Shown here one piece after another: positions 9,706 through 18,403 of a DNA stretch of 64,000 nucleotides. The notes under the pieces were generated by a model. That model was not told the origin of the DNA, made no database searches, and saw nothing but the letters and a program-made list of their open reading frames with translations. The position numbers and the translations under genes are program-made. The DNA is taken from contig NZ_CP157484.1 in the NCBI RefSeq assembly GCF_045348435.1, forward strand, positions 62,001 to 126,000. Direction: 5' to 3'. How positions within the stretch are numbered: position 1 is the first letter of the stretch; every line of letters starts with the position of its first letter. This DNA is from Alsobacter sp045348435. Its GTDB lineage: Bacteria; Pseudomonadota; Alphaproteobacteria; Rhizobiales; Beijerinckiaceae.

Positions 9706-11304
9706 TCAGTGCGCCGGCCCGCTCTCGTCAAGAGCGCGCCGCAGCCGTCGGATGACGACCCGACGAGCCCGCTCGTCCGCCGCCTGCCGAACTGCGTCGC
9801 CGATGTCGAGCAGCAGGCGCGACAGGTCGTTGTGCCAATCGAGGTGGCCGATCTGCTCAGGACGAATCCGGCTGGGACCCGCCGTTTCGATGGATTGGGC
9901 TCCGTCAGGCGTCAATGCGAAGCTTTCGTCAAGCCGGGGGGTCAGGATGCGGCCAGTTGGAAGGAAACTGGACGCCCGGTCCTTGAGCGCCATGATCGCG
10001 GGTTCTTCCCCATGAACCAGGAAGACGCCTTTCTGGATCGGCAGGCGGGCTTTCAGCCAAGCGGCCAGCTCTGGCGCATCGGCGTGGCCGGAGTAAAGGT
10101 CGAGCGAGCGGATGCGGGCCCGCACATCGATCTCCTCGCCCTGGATGCGGACCCGCGATGCGCCGTCCTGGAGAATGCGGCCAAGCGTGCCCTGCGCCTG
10201 GAAGCCCACCAGCAACACTGTCCCTTCCTCGCGCCAGAGCCACTCCTTGAGGTGATGACGTATACGGCCAGCCTCGCACATCCCGCTCGCCGCAATGATG
10301 ATGTGGAAGCTGCGGACGCGGTCAATGGCCTTGCTTTGCTCAACCGTGTCCGTGAAGCGCACGTGGCGGGAGCTCAGCGCACGCCGAAAGGCGTCTCCGT
10401 TCTCGATCTCACCCGCGTGCGCCTCAAACACCGCGGTCGCCCGACCGGCTAGGGGTGAATCAATAAAGATGGGTGCTTGTGGCAGTTCGCCGGAGCCCAT
10501 GAGCGCGACCAAGTCAACGAGCAGTTCCTGGGTCCTCTCGACCGCGAAGGAGGGGATCAGCAGGGCGCCGCCATGTGTCCGGCGCGCCGCTTGTACTTCG
10601 TCACGCAGAAGCGCGCGCCTGCTGGCCGGCGTCACCTCCGGCCGGTCGGTGTCGCCGTAGGTGGACTCGCAGACGACATAGTCGACGTCCTGCGGACCGG
10701 CCGGATCGGACTGGAGCAGCTTGTGAGCCGGGCCGAGGTCGCCGGAGAACAGCAGCCGCGTCCGTTGCCCATTCTCGATCGCCTCCACCTCGATGGCGGC
10801 CGAGCCGAGGAGATGCCCGGCGTTCCAGAATCGTACCCGCACGCCGTCTGCCACAGCGACCCAGCCGCCGAGTTCAACGGGCTTGAATAGGCGCTGGGCC
10901 TCGGCCGCATCGTCGGCCGTGTAGATGGGTTCAACGGCGGCGGCCCGGCCACGCCGCGCGTTGCGGCGGTTGAGCTGCTCGACCTCCATCTCCTGGATAT
11001 GGCCGGAATCAGGCAGCATCACCGAGCACAAGTCCGCCGTTGCACGGGTCGCGTAGATCGGCCCTTGGAACCCCTCCCTGACCAGCTTCGGCAAAAGGCC
11101 GCTGTGGTCGATGTGGGCATGGGTGAGGACGACCGCCTGTATCGACTCAGGGCGGAACGGGAAGGCCCTGTAGTTGAGCTCCTTCTCGGTCTTGGATCCC
11201 TGGAAGAGCCCGCAATCGATGAGGACGCGGACTGGGCCTGTGTCCAGCACGAAGCAGGAGCCGGTCACGCCCAATGCGGCGCCGTGGAAAGTCAAGCGGA
11301 GCAT
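9706..11304 (-). CDS. MBL-fold beta-CASP nuclease with RNA-specificity domain
   Basis: About 532 residues. The metallo-beta-lactamase core has the zinc-binding motif THAHIDHSG, further ligands in NAGHLLGSA and FSGDLG, a beta-CASP insertion (ESTYGDTDR through SPLAGRATAVF), and a C-terminal RMMBL block (SLDLYSGHADAPEL, then VHGEEPA). This is the layout of CPSF73/YsiA-type RNA-processing nucleases, and proteins of this size commonly lie next to universal stress proteins in proteobacteria. It is the last gene of a minus-strand run (VIT transporter, cytochrome b561, Usp, this gene), starting ten bases after the Usp stop. The target RNA is unknown. Confidence 0.88.
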   Translation of the reverse strand: MLRLTFHGAALGVTGSCFVLDTGPVRVLIDCGLFQGSKTEKELNYRAFPFRPESIQAVVLTHAHIDHSGLLPKLVREGFQGPIYATRATADLCSVMLPDSGHIQEMEVEQLNRRNARRGRAAAVEPIYTADDAAEAQRLFKPVELGGWVAVADGVRVRFWNAGHLLGSAAIEVEAIENGQRTRLLFSGDLGPAHKLLQSDPAGPQDVDYVVCESTYGDTDRPEVTPASRRALLRDEVQAARRTHGGALLIPSFAVERTQELLVDLVALMGSGELPQAPIFIDSPLAGRATAVFEAHAGEIENGDAFRRALSSRHVRFTDTVEQSKAIDRVRSFHIIIAASGMCEAGRIRHHLKEWLWREEGTVLLVGFQAQGTLGRILQDGASRVRIQGEEIDVRARIRSLDLYSGHADAPELAAWLKARLPIQKGVFLVHGEEPAIMALKDRASSFLPTGRILTPRLDESFALTPDGAQSIETAGPSRIRPEQIGHLDWHNDLSRLLLDIGDAVRQAADERARRVVIRRLRRALDESGPAH

Positions 11305-11313
11305 CGGCAGGCC

Positions 11314-12156
11314 TCAGTACGACATGAACAGCGGAACGGGGCAGGCCTGAAGGAGCGAATGGGTGACGCCGCCAAACACCATCTCGCGTAGAGGCGAATG
11401 CACATATCCGCCCATGACGATCATGTCGGCGCCGCCCTGGACCGCTCGCTGACGCAGAGTTTCCGCGACGTCCCCGTCCATGGCGGCCATGCAATTGACG
11501 GAGACCTTCACCCCGTGCCGGGCGAGGTGCGGGGCCAGATCCGAGCCGTCCACCGACCCGCGCAGCTCCTTCTCGCCGACCACAGCCGCCACTTCGACCT
11601 CCTCGGCCGAGCGCAGCAGCGGCAGGGCGTCGTTCGCGGCGCGCGCCGCCTTCGCGCTGCCGTCCCAAGCCAGCAAAATGCGCCGGGCCGAAAACGTGTT
11701 GCGATCCGGGGGGACAACCAGGACCGGACGACCGCTCTCGATCAAAAGAGTCTGCATCAGCCCGCGATCCAGCGTCAGCGCCTCGGCCTCGGCGTCGAGG
11801 ATGGTGAGGTCCTGAAGTCGTGCCTGAGTGGTGAACGCGTCCAGCAAATCGGAATACGGAAGGTGCGGCGCTTGGGCCGAGCAGATCACACCCGCCACGG
11901 CCGCGCTGCGCTGCGCTTCATCGGCGACCTCGTGCGCAAACCTGTCCAGACGCCGGTTCTCCGCCTCGACCGCCACGCCGACATATTTGCTGACGAAGGC
12001 GTTTGGCAGCACCAGCCTGACCGAAGCCGCCTGGACGGTGGCGTGGGCGCCCGCCGCCTGGGCCAGCGTAAGACCGTAACCTAAAGCGGTATAGCTCTCC
12101 TCGGGTCCAAATTCCTTGGTGATGGCGATGAGGATGCTCTTCACACCTTCAATCAT
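11314..12156 (-). CDS. Universal stress protein with two UspA-type halves
   Basis: About 280 residues, twice the length of a single Usp domain. The first half (IEGVKSILIAITKEFGPEES) is divergent. The second half (ARRILLAWDGSAKAARAAND to the C-terminal GGYVHSPLREMVFGGVTHSL) contains the usual ATP-binding GGYxHSxxREMVFGG signature. Usp proteins are cytosolic and rise in growth arrest, low oxygen or other stress. It is translated 33 bases after cytochrome b561 and 9 bases before the beta-CASP nuclease, so it is clearly in the same operon. Biochemical activity is not determinable beyond probable nucleotide binding. Confidence 0.88.
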   Translation of the reverse strand: MIEGVKSILIAITKEFGPEESYTALGYGLTLAQAAGAHATVQAASVRLVLPNAFVSKYVGVAVEAENRRLDRFAHEVADEAQRSAAVAGVICSAQAPHLPYSDLLDAFTTQARLQDLTILDAEAEALTLDRGLMQTLLIESGRPVLVVPPDRNTFSARRILLAWDGSAKAARAANDALPLLRSAEEVEVAAVVGEKELRGSVDGSDLAPHLARHGVKVSVNCMAAMDGDVAETLRQRAVQGGADMIVMGGYVHSPLREMVFGGVTHSLLQACPVPLFMSY

Positions 12157-12189
12157 TCCGCCCTCCCGTTCTGAGTGCCGGCAGCATCG

Positions 12190-12696
12190 CTAAACAGGGC
12201 TCATGCGCGAGAGCGTGCCGTCGCGCAGCACGAACTGGTGCCAGAGCGCCATCGCGACGTGCAGTCCGGCAAGCCAGAGCACCACCGTTCCCCCGGTCTC
12301 GTGCACCTCGGCGACCCAGCCGGGCGAGCCCTGCACGGATGCGGCGAGGGCCGGCAACGGCAGACCGAAGAATGTCACCGGCACACCGAGCCGCCCCGCG
12401 GCGTACCAGCCCGTGATGGGTAGGCCAAGCATAAGGCCGTAGAGCACCCAGTGCCCCGCTCGGGCGGCCAGATCGAGCAGCGGCCGCTGCGGCGCTTCCA
12501 TGGCCGGAATACCTCCGAACAGGCGAACCGCCAGCCGCGGCACAAGGAGAACGAGCACCGACAGGCCGAGCCAGAAGTGGAGCACGGGCGGGTTCTCGCG
12601 CACGTGCCGGCCGCCTTCGCCGGTGAACCAAGCCGCGAGGATCAGGACCGCCATCAACCAGTGCAGAACGATCACCGTCTTCGAGTATCGGGCCAT
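12190..12696 (-). CDS. Cytochrome b561 family protein (CybB-like)
   Basis: About 168 residues with four membrane helices. Histidine pairs suited to two b-type hemes are seen in VIVLHWLMAVLI, VLHFWLGLSVL, AARAGHWVLYGLML and LWLAGLHVAMALWHQ. The family moves electrons between quinol and other acceptors at the inner membrane, and some members oxidise superoxide. GGAGGAAC precedes the ATG at 12696. It is the second gene of the four-gene minus-strand operon, 30 bases after the VIT-type transporter. The pairing with a metal transporter and a stress protein suggests a redox or iron role, which is inference. Confidence 0.85.
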   Translation of the reverse strand: MARYSKTVIVLHWLMAVLILAAWFTGEGGRHVRENPPVLHFWLGLSVLVLLVPRLAVRLFGGIPAMEAPQRPLLDLAARAGHWVLYGLMLGLPITGWYAAGRLGVPVTFFGLPLPALAASVQGSPGWVAEVHETGGTVVLWLAGLHVAMALWHQFVLRDGTLSRMSPV

Positions 12697-12726
12697 AGTC
12701 GTTCCTCCATAAACGATGGGAGCCGT

Positions 12727-13422
12727 TCAAACGGCCCGACCCACCAAAGCGCCGATCAGGGCCGTCGCGCCCATTGCGACGGCGCCCCAGAAGGTCACCC
12801 GCAGGGTCGGTCGGAGAACCCCGGCGCCGCCGACCCGCGCTCCGATCCCGCCCAGCACGGCGAGCCCCGCGAGCGATCCGCCGGACACAGCGATGCTCGT
12901 CCACGGCGCCGGCGCCAGGACGGCCAGCGCCAGCGGCAGCACGGCTCCGGACGCGAAGGTCGCGGCTGATGTGAGCGCCGCCTGCACCGGGCGAGCCGCC
13001 ACATGCTCGGCGATGCCGAGTTCATCTCGCGCATGCGCCGCGAAGGCGTCCTTGGCCGTCATCTGCACCGCGACGACGCGCGCCAGGGCGGGCTCGACGC
13101 CCCGGTCGACATAGATCTTCGTAAGCTCGTCGAGCTCGGCTTCCGGCATGGTGGCGAGTTCCTGGCGCTCGCGAGCCATGTCGGCCTCCTCGGTGTCGGC
13201 CTGGGAGCTGACCGACACATACTCTCCGGCCGCCATGGACATGGCCCCGGCCACGAGGCTGGCCACGCCGGCGACGACGACTTCGCGCTGGGCGGTGGCT
13301 GCGGCCGCCACGCCCACCATCAGGCTGGCGGTCGAGATGATGCCGTCATTGGCCCCGAGCACCGCGGCGCGCAGCCAGCCGATGCGCTGGATCAGGTGGG
13401 CTTCCCGATGCAGCGGATGCAT
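12727..13422 (-). CDS. VIT1/CCC1-type iron/manganese transporter
   Basis: About 231 residues. The start HREAHLIQRIGWLRAAVLGANDGIISTASL is the family signature: VIT proteins open with this helix and a GANDGI motif. Helix 2 (VAGAMSMAAGEYVSVSSQ) and the following Glu-rich cytoplasmic loop (EEADMARERQEL) are where metal is bound in the plant homologue. Three more hydrophobic segments follow. The family moves Fe2+ or Mn2+ out of the cytosol. GAGGAGG lies upstream of the ATG at 13422. It is the first gene of the VIT-cytochrome-Usp-nuclease operon. Confidence 0.88.
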   Translation of the reverse strand: MHPLHREAHLIQRIGWLRAAVLGANDGIISTASLMVGVAAAATAQREVVVAGVASLVAGAMSMAAGEYVSVSSQADTEEADMARERQELATMPEAELDELTKIYVDRGVEPALARVVAVQMTAKDAFAAHARDELGIAEHVAARPVQAALTSAATFASGAVLPLALAVLAPAPWTSIAVSGGSLAGLAVLGGIGARVGGAGVLRPTLRVTFWGAVAMGATALIGALVGRAV

Positions 13423-13749
13423 GTCGGTCCTCCTCGGGCGGGACGGCGGAGAAAGCGGGCGTTCCGCTCAGATCGCGACGCCTGATGTTCGGCCAGGGCG
13501 TCGTCGGGAGGTCAGGGCGCGCGCTGGCTGGATCACGGGATTGGCGAAAGCACTGGAAGCAAACTGACGACACTTTTCTGCTCCGCCGCCGGGGCGTCCA
13601 TGCGAAGGATCAAGTCGGGACGGATTGATTGGAGTTGGGCGGTCCGGCCGCCTTCGCACACCCGGGCCGCTCTCAAGACAGCGGACGGCCAGCATCGCCG
13701 GCCAGACGTTTAAGCTAAGCGCGCGGCCACCCGCGCGCCATCCGGGGTT

Positions 13750-13818
13750 ATGACCCGCGGGATGCACCATCAGGAGCACCAGCTGATGCTGGCCCGCGGC
13801 GCCGACCCTCACCGAGAA
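13750..13818 (+). pseudogene. Remnant of the 3' end of the secreted His/Met-rich gene
   Basis: This stretch encodes MTRGMHHQEHQLMLARGA and DPHR, nearly identical to the last 22 residues of the secreted protein ending at 4931, but the stop codon is lost and no upstream part of the gene is present. It is followed, as in the first copy, by a small gene starting MDRLV. It marks a duplication in which only the end of the first gene survives. Confidence 0.6.
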
Positions 13819-13943
13819 GTTCTCGGTCGCTGTCAGGGGAATTGAGCCACATCATCTCGACCTCGACCGGAAGCGGTAGTCTTGGCGCGCTGAGCACGGC
13901 GGCCCTGGGTCGCTCAAGCCAGCCGTCAAGCAAGGAGGCCGGC

Positions 13944-14222
13944 ATGGACCGACTGGTCATCGCTGCACTGGCGGGAGCGGCTGGCGTGATCGCCTGGGAC
14001 CTGTCGCGGTCAGCCAGCCACGGCCCAGGCGCGCCGAGGCAGGGCTGGCTGGCGAGGCACATGCTCGGTCACATGCAAAGCATACTGGCGAGCATGCCCG
14101 AGGACGCGCCGCCGAAGCTGGTCATGACGATCCTCCCGAAGCTGCAGGCGCAAAACGAAACCATCATCGCTCTTCTCCGTGAGCAGAACGAACTTCTGCG
14201 CGGGCGGCGAACGGCTCCTTAG
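13944..14222 (+). CDS. Small protein of unknown function, N-terminal membrane segment
   Basis: About 92 residues. A short hydrophobic segment (LVIAALAGAAGVIAWDL) is followed by a His/Arg-rich region and a C-terminal coiled-coil-like helix (LPKLQAQNETIIALLREQNE). AAGGAGG sits eight bases before the ATG at 13944, a strong ribosome site. A frameshifted copy is at 4986. It is probably a membrane-anchored protein that self-associates. I do not recognise the family. The 220 bases after it (14223-14443) hold nothing I can identify. Confidence 0.5.
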   Translation: MDRLVIAALAGAAGVIAWDLSRSASHGPGAPRQGWLARHMLGHMQSILASMPEDAPPKLVMTILPKLQAQNETIIALLREQNELLRGRRTAP

Positions 14223-14443
14223 CCAGGGGACGGCTGCTCCGCCCGAAGCCCTCGCTGTCGCATGAACGGGACCGGGCCGATGGGTGCGCGGGGCGACCTA
14301 ACGTTGTCTGGCGTGGCTTCCCTGGCCGGTGGGCTGGGGCCAATCGCGCGCTTCTTCCCAGAGCGCCGCAGGAGACTGCATGATGGCGTGAACGTGCTGC
14401 GGAATGGGCTGATCGCTCTTTGAGAGGAGCCTCTTCTGGCCAG

Positions 14444-14851
14444 TCACCGGCCATTTCGCCCGAGCGGCGCCTCCACATTGTAGGCGCGGCCGATGACGAA
14501 AACCGACACCCCGTCCGGGCTGACCAGAAAGTCGTGGACCTCAAAGGCGCGCCGCTCCTTCTCGCCTGCTGGGCCGGCGCGCGCGATCACGTAACATCGG
14601 GGTTCAAGCGGCAGCACGCCGACGGTGGCAGACTCGATGACCAGTTCTTGTCGCGACAGCTTCCGCCATCTCTCGCTGCCGGACGAGATCATCTGCATTC
14701 GTGCAAGCAGCCGAACGTCCCTGACCCGCTCGCAAAGAGCGGCGATCTCCGATCCGGTCAGGCGTGCGCTCTGCAACCATTCCGTCTTGGCTTGGACCAA
14801 GGACGGAATGGCCAATGATGCGATCCCTGCGATCAGGCAACGCGCGCGCAT
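14444..14851 (-). CDS. Exported protein of unknown function
   Basis: About 135 residues from ATG 14851, with a signal peptide (MRARCLIAGIASLAIPSLVQA). The mature part starts KTEWLQSARLTGSEIAALCE and has two cysteines that may pair (ALCERV and PRCYV). It ends in a beta-rich stretch (FEVHDFLVSPDGVSVFVIGR). No family was recognised. An upstream ATG at 14881 would add ten residues before the signal peptide and is less likely. It lies downstream of another unknown minus-strand gene. Confidence 0.5.
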   Translation of the reverse strand: MRARCLIAGIASLAIPSLVQAKTEWLQSARLTGSEIAALCERVRDVRLLARMQMISSGSERWRKLSRQELVIESATVGVLPLEPRCYVIARAGPAGEKERRAFEVHDFLVSPDGVSVFVIGRAYNVEAPLGRNGR

Positions 14852-14918
14852 GCACAGCCTCGCTGCTGAACGCCGAGGCAAACGGCAAGCCTGGCGTCAT
14901 GGCGGTGGCGGCAGGCCC

Positions 14919-15464
14919 TTAGCCCGACTTTCGCCCCGTAACGCTTGCCGACGTCGCCGGCCTGTCCGCCGCCGGGCGCCGCGACAGCGGCTCGCGTTGT
15001 GCGCTCTCGGGAAGCGACGTCGTTGTTTTGGAAAGATGTTCAGGCGGCCAGAGATAGACGGTCTTGCCGCAGCCCTGGCCCAGCCAGATCGGCCCAGACC
15101 CGACCGGCCCGATCTCGATGTAGATCTCGTCTGCGTCAGGGGATCTGACCGTCACCTCCACGACGCTCAGCAGCCACTTGCTGTTCTCAGACGGCGGCTC
15201 GAACCGGATGTACGTGGGAAACTTGTACACGTTCAACGTGTCGAGTTGCGGATTGCGCGGGTCATTGAACTCGGGATCAAGGACGGAGGCGCCATCCCCG
15301 TAGACATAGGTATGGTCGTCGCCGCGCTCAACCGCGCTCCTGCCGTCGTTGACGCGGAACTCACGCCCGGCCAGGCCAAGAAAGATGTTTCCCTCAGTTC
15401 TCGGAGGCCGCTCCAAGGCTGAGGCGGTCAGCAACCGGAGCTGGATTTGCGTGATGTTGGCCAT
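14919..15464 (-). CDS. Protein of unknown function, beta-rich, possibly PLAT-like
   Basis: About 181 residues from the ATG at 15464, chosen because AAGGAAG lies ten bases before it. The first 130 residues look like a compact beta fold (ITQIQLRLLTASALERPP, FLGLAGREFRVN, SVVEVTVRSPDADEIYIEI). The tail (from about residue 140) is disordered and basic. The order of strands and the GREFRVN motif vaguely recall PLAT/LH2 domains, but I cannot support that assignment firmly. There is no signal peptide. Confidence 0.5.
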   Translation of the reverse strand: MANITQIQLRLLTASALERPPRTEGNIFLGLAGREFRVNDGRSAVERGDDHTYVYGDGASVLDPEFNDPRNPQLDTLNVYKFPTYIRFEPPSENSKWLLSVVEVTVRSPDADEIYIEIGPVGSGPIWLGQGCGKTVYLWPPEHLSKTTTSLPESAQREPLSRRPAADRPATSASVTGRKSG

Positions 15465-15672
15465 GGCGGCGCCTCTTCCTTGAAGCCTCACATCAGTGGC
15501 GTTGCAGGTGGTCCAGATCGGCCCTTAGGCGAGCACGGCCTGGCGTGGCTCCTAGTGCCCACATTGGTCGCCCGCGGGCGGCCCTGCGCATGCCCGCTGC
15601 CTTTGGCTGCCAGCCAGGACTGCGGTGAAGACGAACGTCCGTGCTGACATGACGAATGTTCCTCTAGGTCGT

Positions 15673-15918
15673 TCAGCGAAGGGCGGCGCGGAGCATCTCG
15701 CGCGTCGCGGGGTCATAAGTAAGCTTGATCGGCAGCCCCGTGTCGTTGACGGCGCGCAACATCAGCCGGCCGTGTTCGACTTCCAGGTGACTGACCCGAT
15801 AGCCAAGATTTTCCAGGTGCTGGCGGATGGCGTCGCCTGCCGCTGACTTGCTCTCGCCGGCCAGGGCCATGGAGGCCGCTGCCACTGTGGCGAAGATTGT
15901 GATGAGGATGGTGCGCAT
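15673..15918 (-). CDS. Small periplasmic PepSY-like protein
   Basis: About 81 residues. A signal peptide (MRTILITIFATVAAASMALA) is followed by one PepSY-like unit: a helix (AIRQHLENLGYRVSHLEVE), a strand pair and TYDPATREMLRAAL. PepSY units in the periplasm often modulate sensor kinases or peptidases. It is divergent from a second PepSY gene and two-component genes 130 bases away, so it probably belongs to the same redox or envelope response. Confidence 0.65.
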   Translation of the reverse strand: MRTILITIFATVAAASMALAGESKSAAGDAIRQHLENLGYRVSHLEVEHGRLMLRAVNDTGLPIKLTYDPATREMLRAALR

Positions 15919-16050
15919 GGTGGTTCTCCCGATGGGCTCCGGACCGAGACGATCCGAGCCGATGCGCAGGACCCTAGCGGAGGCGGGCTGTTGCCCCGCT
16001 GTTGAGGCATGTCAGCGTCCTGACAGGCTCCGGCGGGCTAGATTGACGCC

Positions 16051-16368
16051 ATGTGTCGCCACCTCGCCCGGCTTGCGATCGCGCTTGGGCTCACCGCCGG
16101 TGCCCTGGCGCCTTTGAGCGTTCACGCGGACCGCGCGCGCGAGCAGGACGAGGCGCGCCAGGCTGTCGAGCGCGGCGAAGCGCTGCCGCTGGCCGAGCTT
16201 CTCGGCCGGGTCCGGGCAGAGCTGGGCGGCGAACTCGTCGGGGTGTCCTTCGAGCGCAAGCGCGGGCGCTGGATCTACGAGTTCAAGGTTGTGGGCGAGC
16301 GCGGTCAGATCGAGGAGGTCTACGTCGACGCGGCCACGGCCGAGATCCTCAAGCGGGAGGGCCGCTGA
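16051..16368 (+). CDS. Periplasmic PepSY domain protein
   Basis: About 105 residues: a signal peptide (LARLAIALGLTAGALAPLSVHA), then a PepSY unit (ALPLAELLGRVRAELGGELV, VSFERKRGRWIYEFKVV, EEVYVDAATAEILKREGR). This exact type is usually found as the first gene of a PepSY-response regulator-kinase operon. Its TGA overlaps the response regulator ATG by one base, so translation is coupled. The likely role is modulation of the downstream kinase (inference). Confidence 0.82.
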   Translation: MCRHLARLAIALGLTAGALAPLSVHADRAREQDEARQAVERGEALPLAELLGRVRAELGGELVGVSFERKRGRWIYEFKVVGERGQIEEVYVDAATAEILKREGR

Positions 16369-17036
16369 TGCGCATCCTGCTCGCCGAGGACGATGCGCGC
16401 ATCGCCAGCAAGGTCAGGGCGATCCTGGAAAGCGCCGGTTATGCGGTTGACGCCACCGCCGACGGCGAGGACGCCTGGTTCCGGGGCGACGTCGAGGACT
16501 ACGACCTCGCCGTCCTGGATCTCGGTCTTCCGAAGATGGACGGCCTCGCCGTGCTGAAGAGATGGCGCGCGGCGGGCCGCTCGCAGCCCGTGCTGATCCT
16601 GACCGCGCGTGGCGCCTGGACCGAACGGGTCGAGGGCATCGACGCCGGAGCGGACGACTATTTGTGCAAGCCCTTCGTTATGGAGGAGCTGCTGGCTCGG
16701 GTGCGCGCGCTGCTGCGGCGGGCGGCGGGCCGCGCCTCGTCAGTGATGACCGTGGGGTCGGTCACGCTCGACAGCCGGCAGATGCGCGTCCGGGTCAACG
16801 ACGAGCCGGTCGATCTCTCGCCGCTCGAATACCGCTGCCTCAGCTACTTGATGCACCACGCCGGCCGGGTGGTCTCATCCGGCGAACTCATGGAGCACCT
16901 GTACGCGCACGACCATGACCGCGAGCCGAACGCCGTGGAGGTGCTGATCGGGCGCCTCCGGCGCAAGCTCGGAGTCGACCTGATCGAGACGCGCCGCGGC
17001 TTCGGCTACTCGGTGCCGGAGCAACCGGCCGCATGA
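16368..17036 (+). CDS. OmpR/PhoP-family response regulator
   Basis: About 222 residues. The receiver domain (RILLAEDDARIASKVR, acceptor Asp about 51 in LAVLDLGLPKMDG, Lys in LCKPF) is followed by an OmpR-type winged helix (LSPLEYRCLSYLMHHAGRVV, NAVEVLIGRLRRKLG, ETRRGFGYSV). It should bind DNA as a dimer when phosphorylated by the kinase immediately downstream, whose ATG overlaps its stop by four bases. The targets probably include the adjacent PepSY and cytochrome genes. Confidence 0.93.
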   Translation: MRILLAEDDARIASKVRAILESAGYAVDATADGEDAWFRGDVEDYDLAVLDLGLPKMDGLAVLKRWRAAGRSQPVLILTARGAWTERVEGIDAGADDYLCKPFVMEELLARVRALLRRAAGRASSVMTVGSVTLDSRQMRVRVNDEPVDLSPLEYRCLSYLMHHAGRVVSSGELMEHLYAHDHDREPNAVEVLIGRLRRKLGVDLIETRRGFGYSVPEQPAA

Positions 17037-18403
17037 GGCGGGGTTCGCTCAAGCTGCGCCTTCTAGCCGCCGGGGTCGCGTCGGTGCTGCTGGCCCTTAC
17101 GGTCGCTGGAATTGGCCTGCTGATCCTGTTCGAGCGCCACGTCGAGCGCCGGATGGCTCTGGAGCTCGCGGCCGACCTTCGCATCCTGGTGAGCGGCATC
17201 GGCCGCGATCCGGCCGGCGCCCTTGAGGTGAATGGACCGCCGCTCGATCCGCGCTACGGCGAGCCGCTGAGCGGTCGCTACTGGCAGATCGCGCCGGAGC
17301 CGCCCGGCGCGGTGCTGCGCTCCCGCTCCCTTTGGGACGCGGCGCTCGACCTCCCGCCGGACGCGCTGGCCGACGGGCAGACCCACGAGCACCTGGCTTC
17401 CGGTCCCGGCGGCCAGTCTCTGCTCGTCACGGAGCGCTCTGTCGTGCTGCCGGTGCGGCTCGGCGGCGGGCGCGTTCGGGCGGCTGTCGCTCTCGACCGT
17501 TCGGAGATCCACGCGGCGGGCCGGGCTTTCGCCTCTGACCTCGCCCCATCTCTCGTGCTCCTGGCGGCCGTTCTGGTTCTTGCCAGCTGGGTTCAGGTTG
17601 CGGTGGGCCTGCGGCCTCTCGATGCGGTGCGGTTCCGCTTGGCCGCGGTGCGGACCGGGGCCGCGCGCCGGCTGGGCGCGGATTTCCCGGACGAGGTTCG
17701 CCCACTGGCGGCGGAGGTCGATCACCTCCTTGCCGCGCAGGCAACGGCCTTGGAGCGCGCCCGCGGTCGCGCCGCCGACCTCGCCCATGGTTTCAGGACG
17801 CCGCTGACCGTCCTGGCGGCCGACGCGGAGGAACTACGGGGGCGCGGCGAAATCGCGCTGGCGCAAGAGATCGCAGAAATCACGGAAGGGCTGCGGCGGC
17901 ATGTCGAGCGGGAGCTCGCCCGGGCCTGCGCGGGCGTGGAGCGGCGGGAAGGACAGCCACAACCGCTAGGCCCCTGGATCGAGCGCGTCACGTCAGTGCT
18001 GCGGCGGACCCCCGCCGGCAAGGCGCTGAGCTGGACGGTTGACGCATCGGAGCTGTCGGTCCGTGTGGACGAGCAGGACCTGACCGAGATGATCGGCAAC
18101 CTCGCTGAGAATGCCTGCAAGTGGGCCGTCAGCGTTGTCCGGATGACCGCCGTCAAGGAATACAATGCTGTCGTGCTCCGGGTCGAGGACGACGGGCCTG
18201 GCATTCCGCCCGGGCAAGCCGCGGCCGCGATGAAGCGCGGCGGGAGACTCGACGAGCGCCAGGCAGGCTCCGGTCTGGGCCTGGCCATCGTTCAAGACTT
18301 GGCCGAGGCCTATGGCGCCAGCTTCGCATTGCGACGCTCAGACCTGGGGGGCCTGAGCGCCGAGATCCGGTTCCCCGAACAAGCGGCCGGGCTCGCCCTA
18401 TAA
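17033..18403 (+). CDS. Membrane sensor histidine kinase, partner of the OmpR-type regulator
   Basis: About 456 residues. There are two membrane helices (about 7-33 and 165-190) around a periplasmic domain of about 130 residues. A linker is followed by HisKA with LAHGFRTPLTVL (His about 252), PhoQ-like rather than HELRTPL, and a HATPase with NLAENACKWA, DDGPGIPP and GSGLGLAIV. It is an inner-membrane autokinase that phosphorylates the regulator encoded just upstream (4-base ATGA overlap). Its end overlaps tail-to-tail with the cytochrome b gene. The stimulus is unknown; the PepSY neighbours suggest an envelope signal. Confidence 0.92.
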   Translation: MRRGSLKLRLLAAGVASVLLALTVAGIGLLILFERHVERRMALELAADLRILVSGIGRDPAGALEVNGPPLDPRYGEPLSGRYWQIAPEPPGAVLRSRSLWDAALDLPPDALADGQTHEHLASGPGGQSLLVTERSVVLPVRLGGGRVRAAVALDRSEIHAAGRAFASDLAPSLVLLAAVLVLASWVQVAVGLRPLDAVRFRLAAVRTGAARRLGADFPDEVRPLAAEVDHLLAAQATALERARGRAADLAHGFRTPLTVLAADAEELRGRGEIALAQEIAEITEGLRRHVERELARACAGVERREGQPQPLGPWIERVTSVLRRTPAGKALSWTVDASELSVRVDEQDLTEMIGNLAENACKWAVSVVRMTAVKEYNAVVLRVEDDGPGIPPGQAAAAMKRGGRLDERQAGSGLGLAIVQDLAEAYGASFALRRSDLGGLSAEIRFPEQAAGLAL

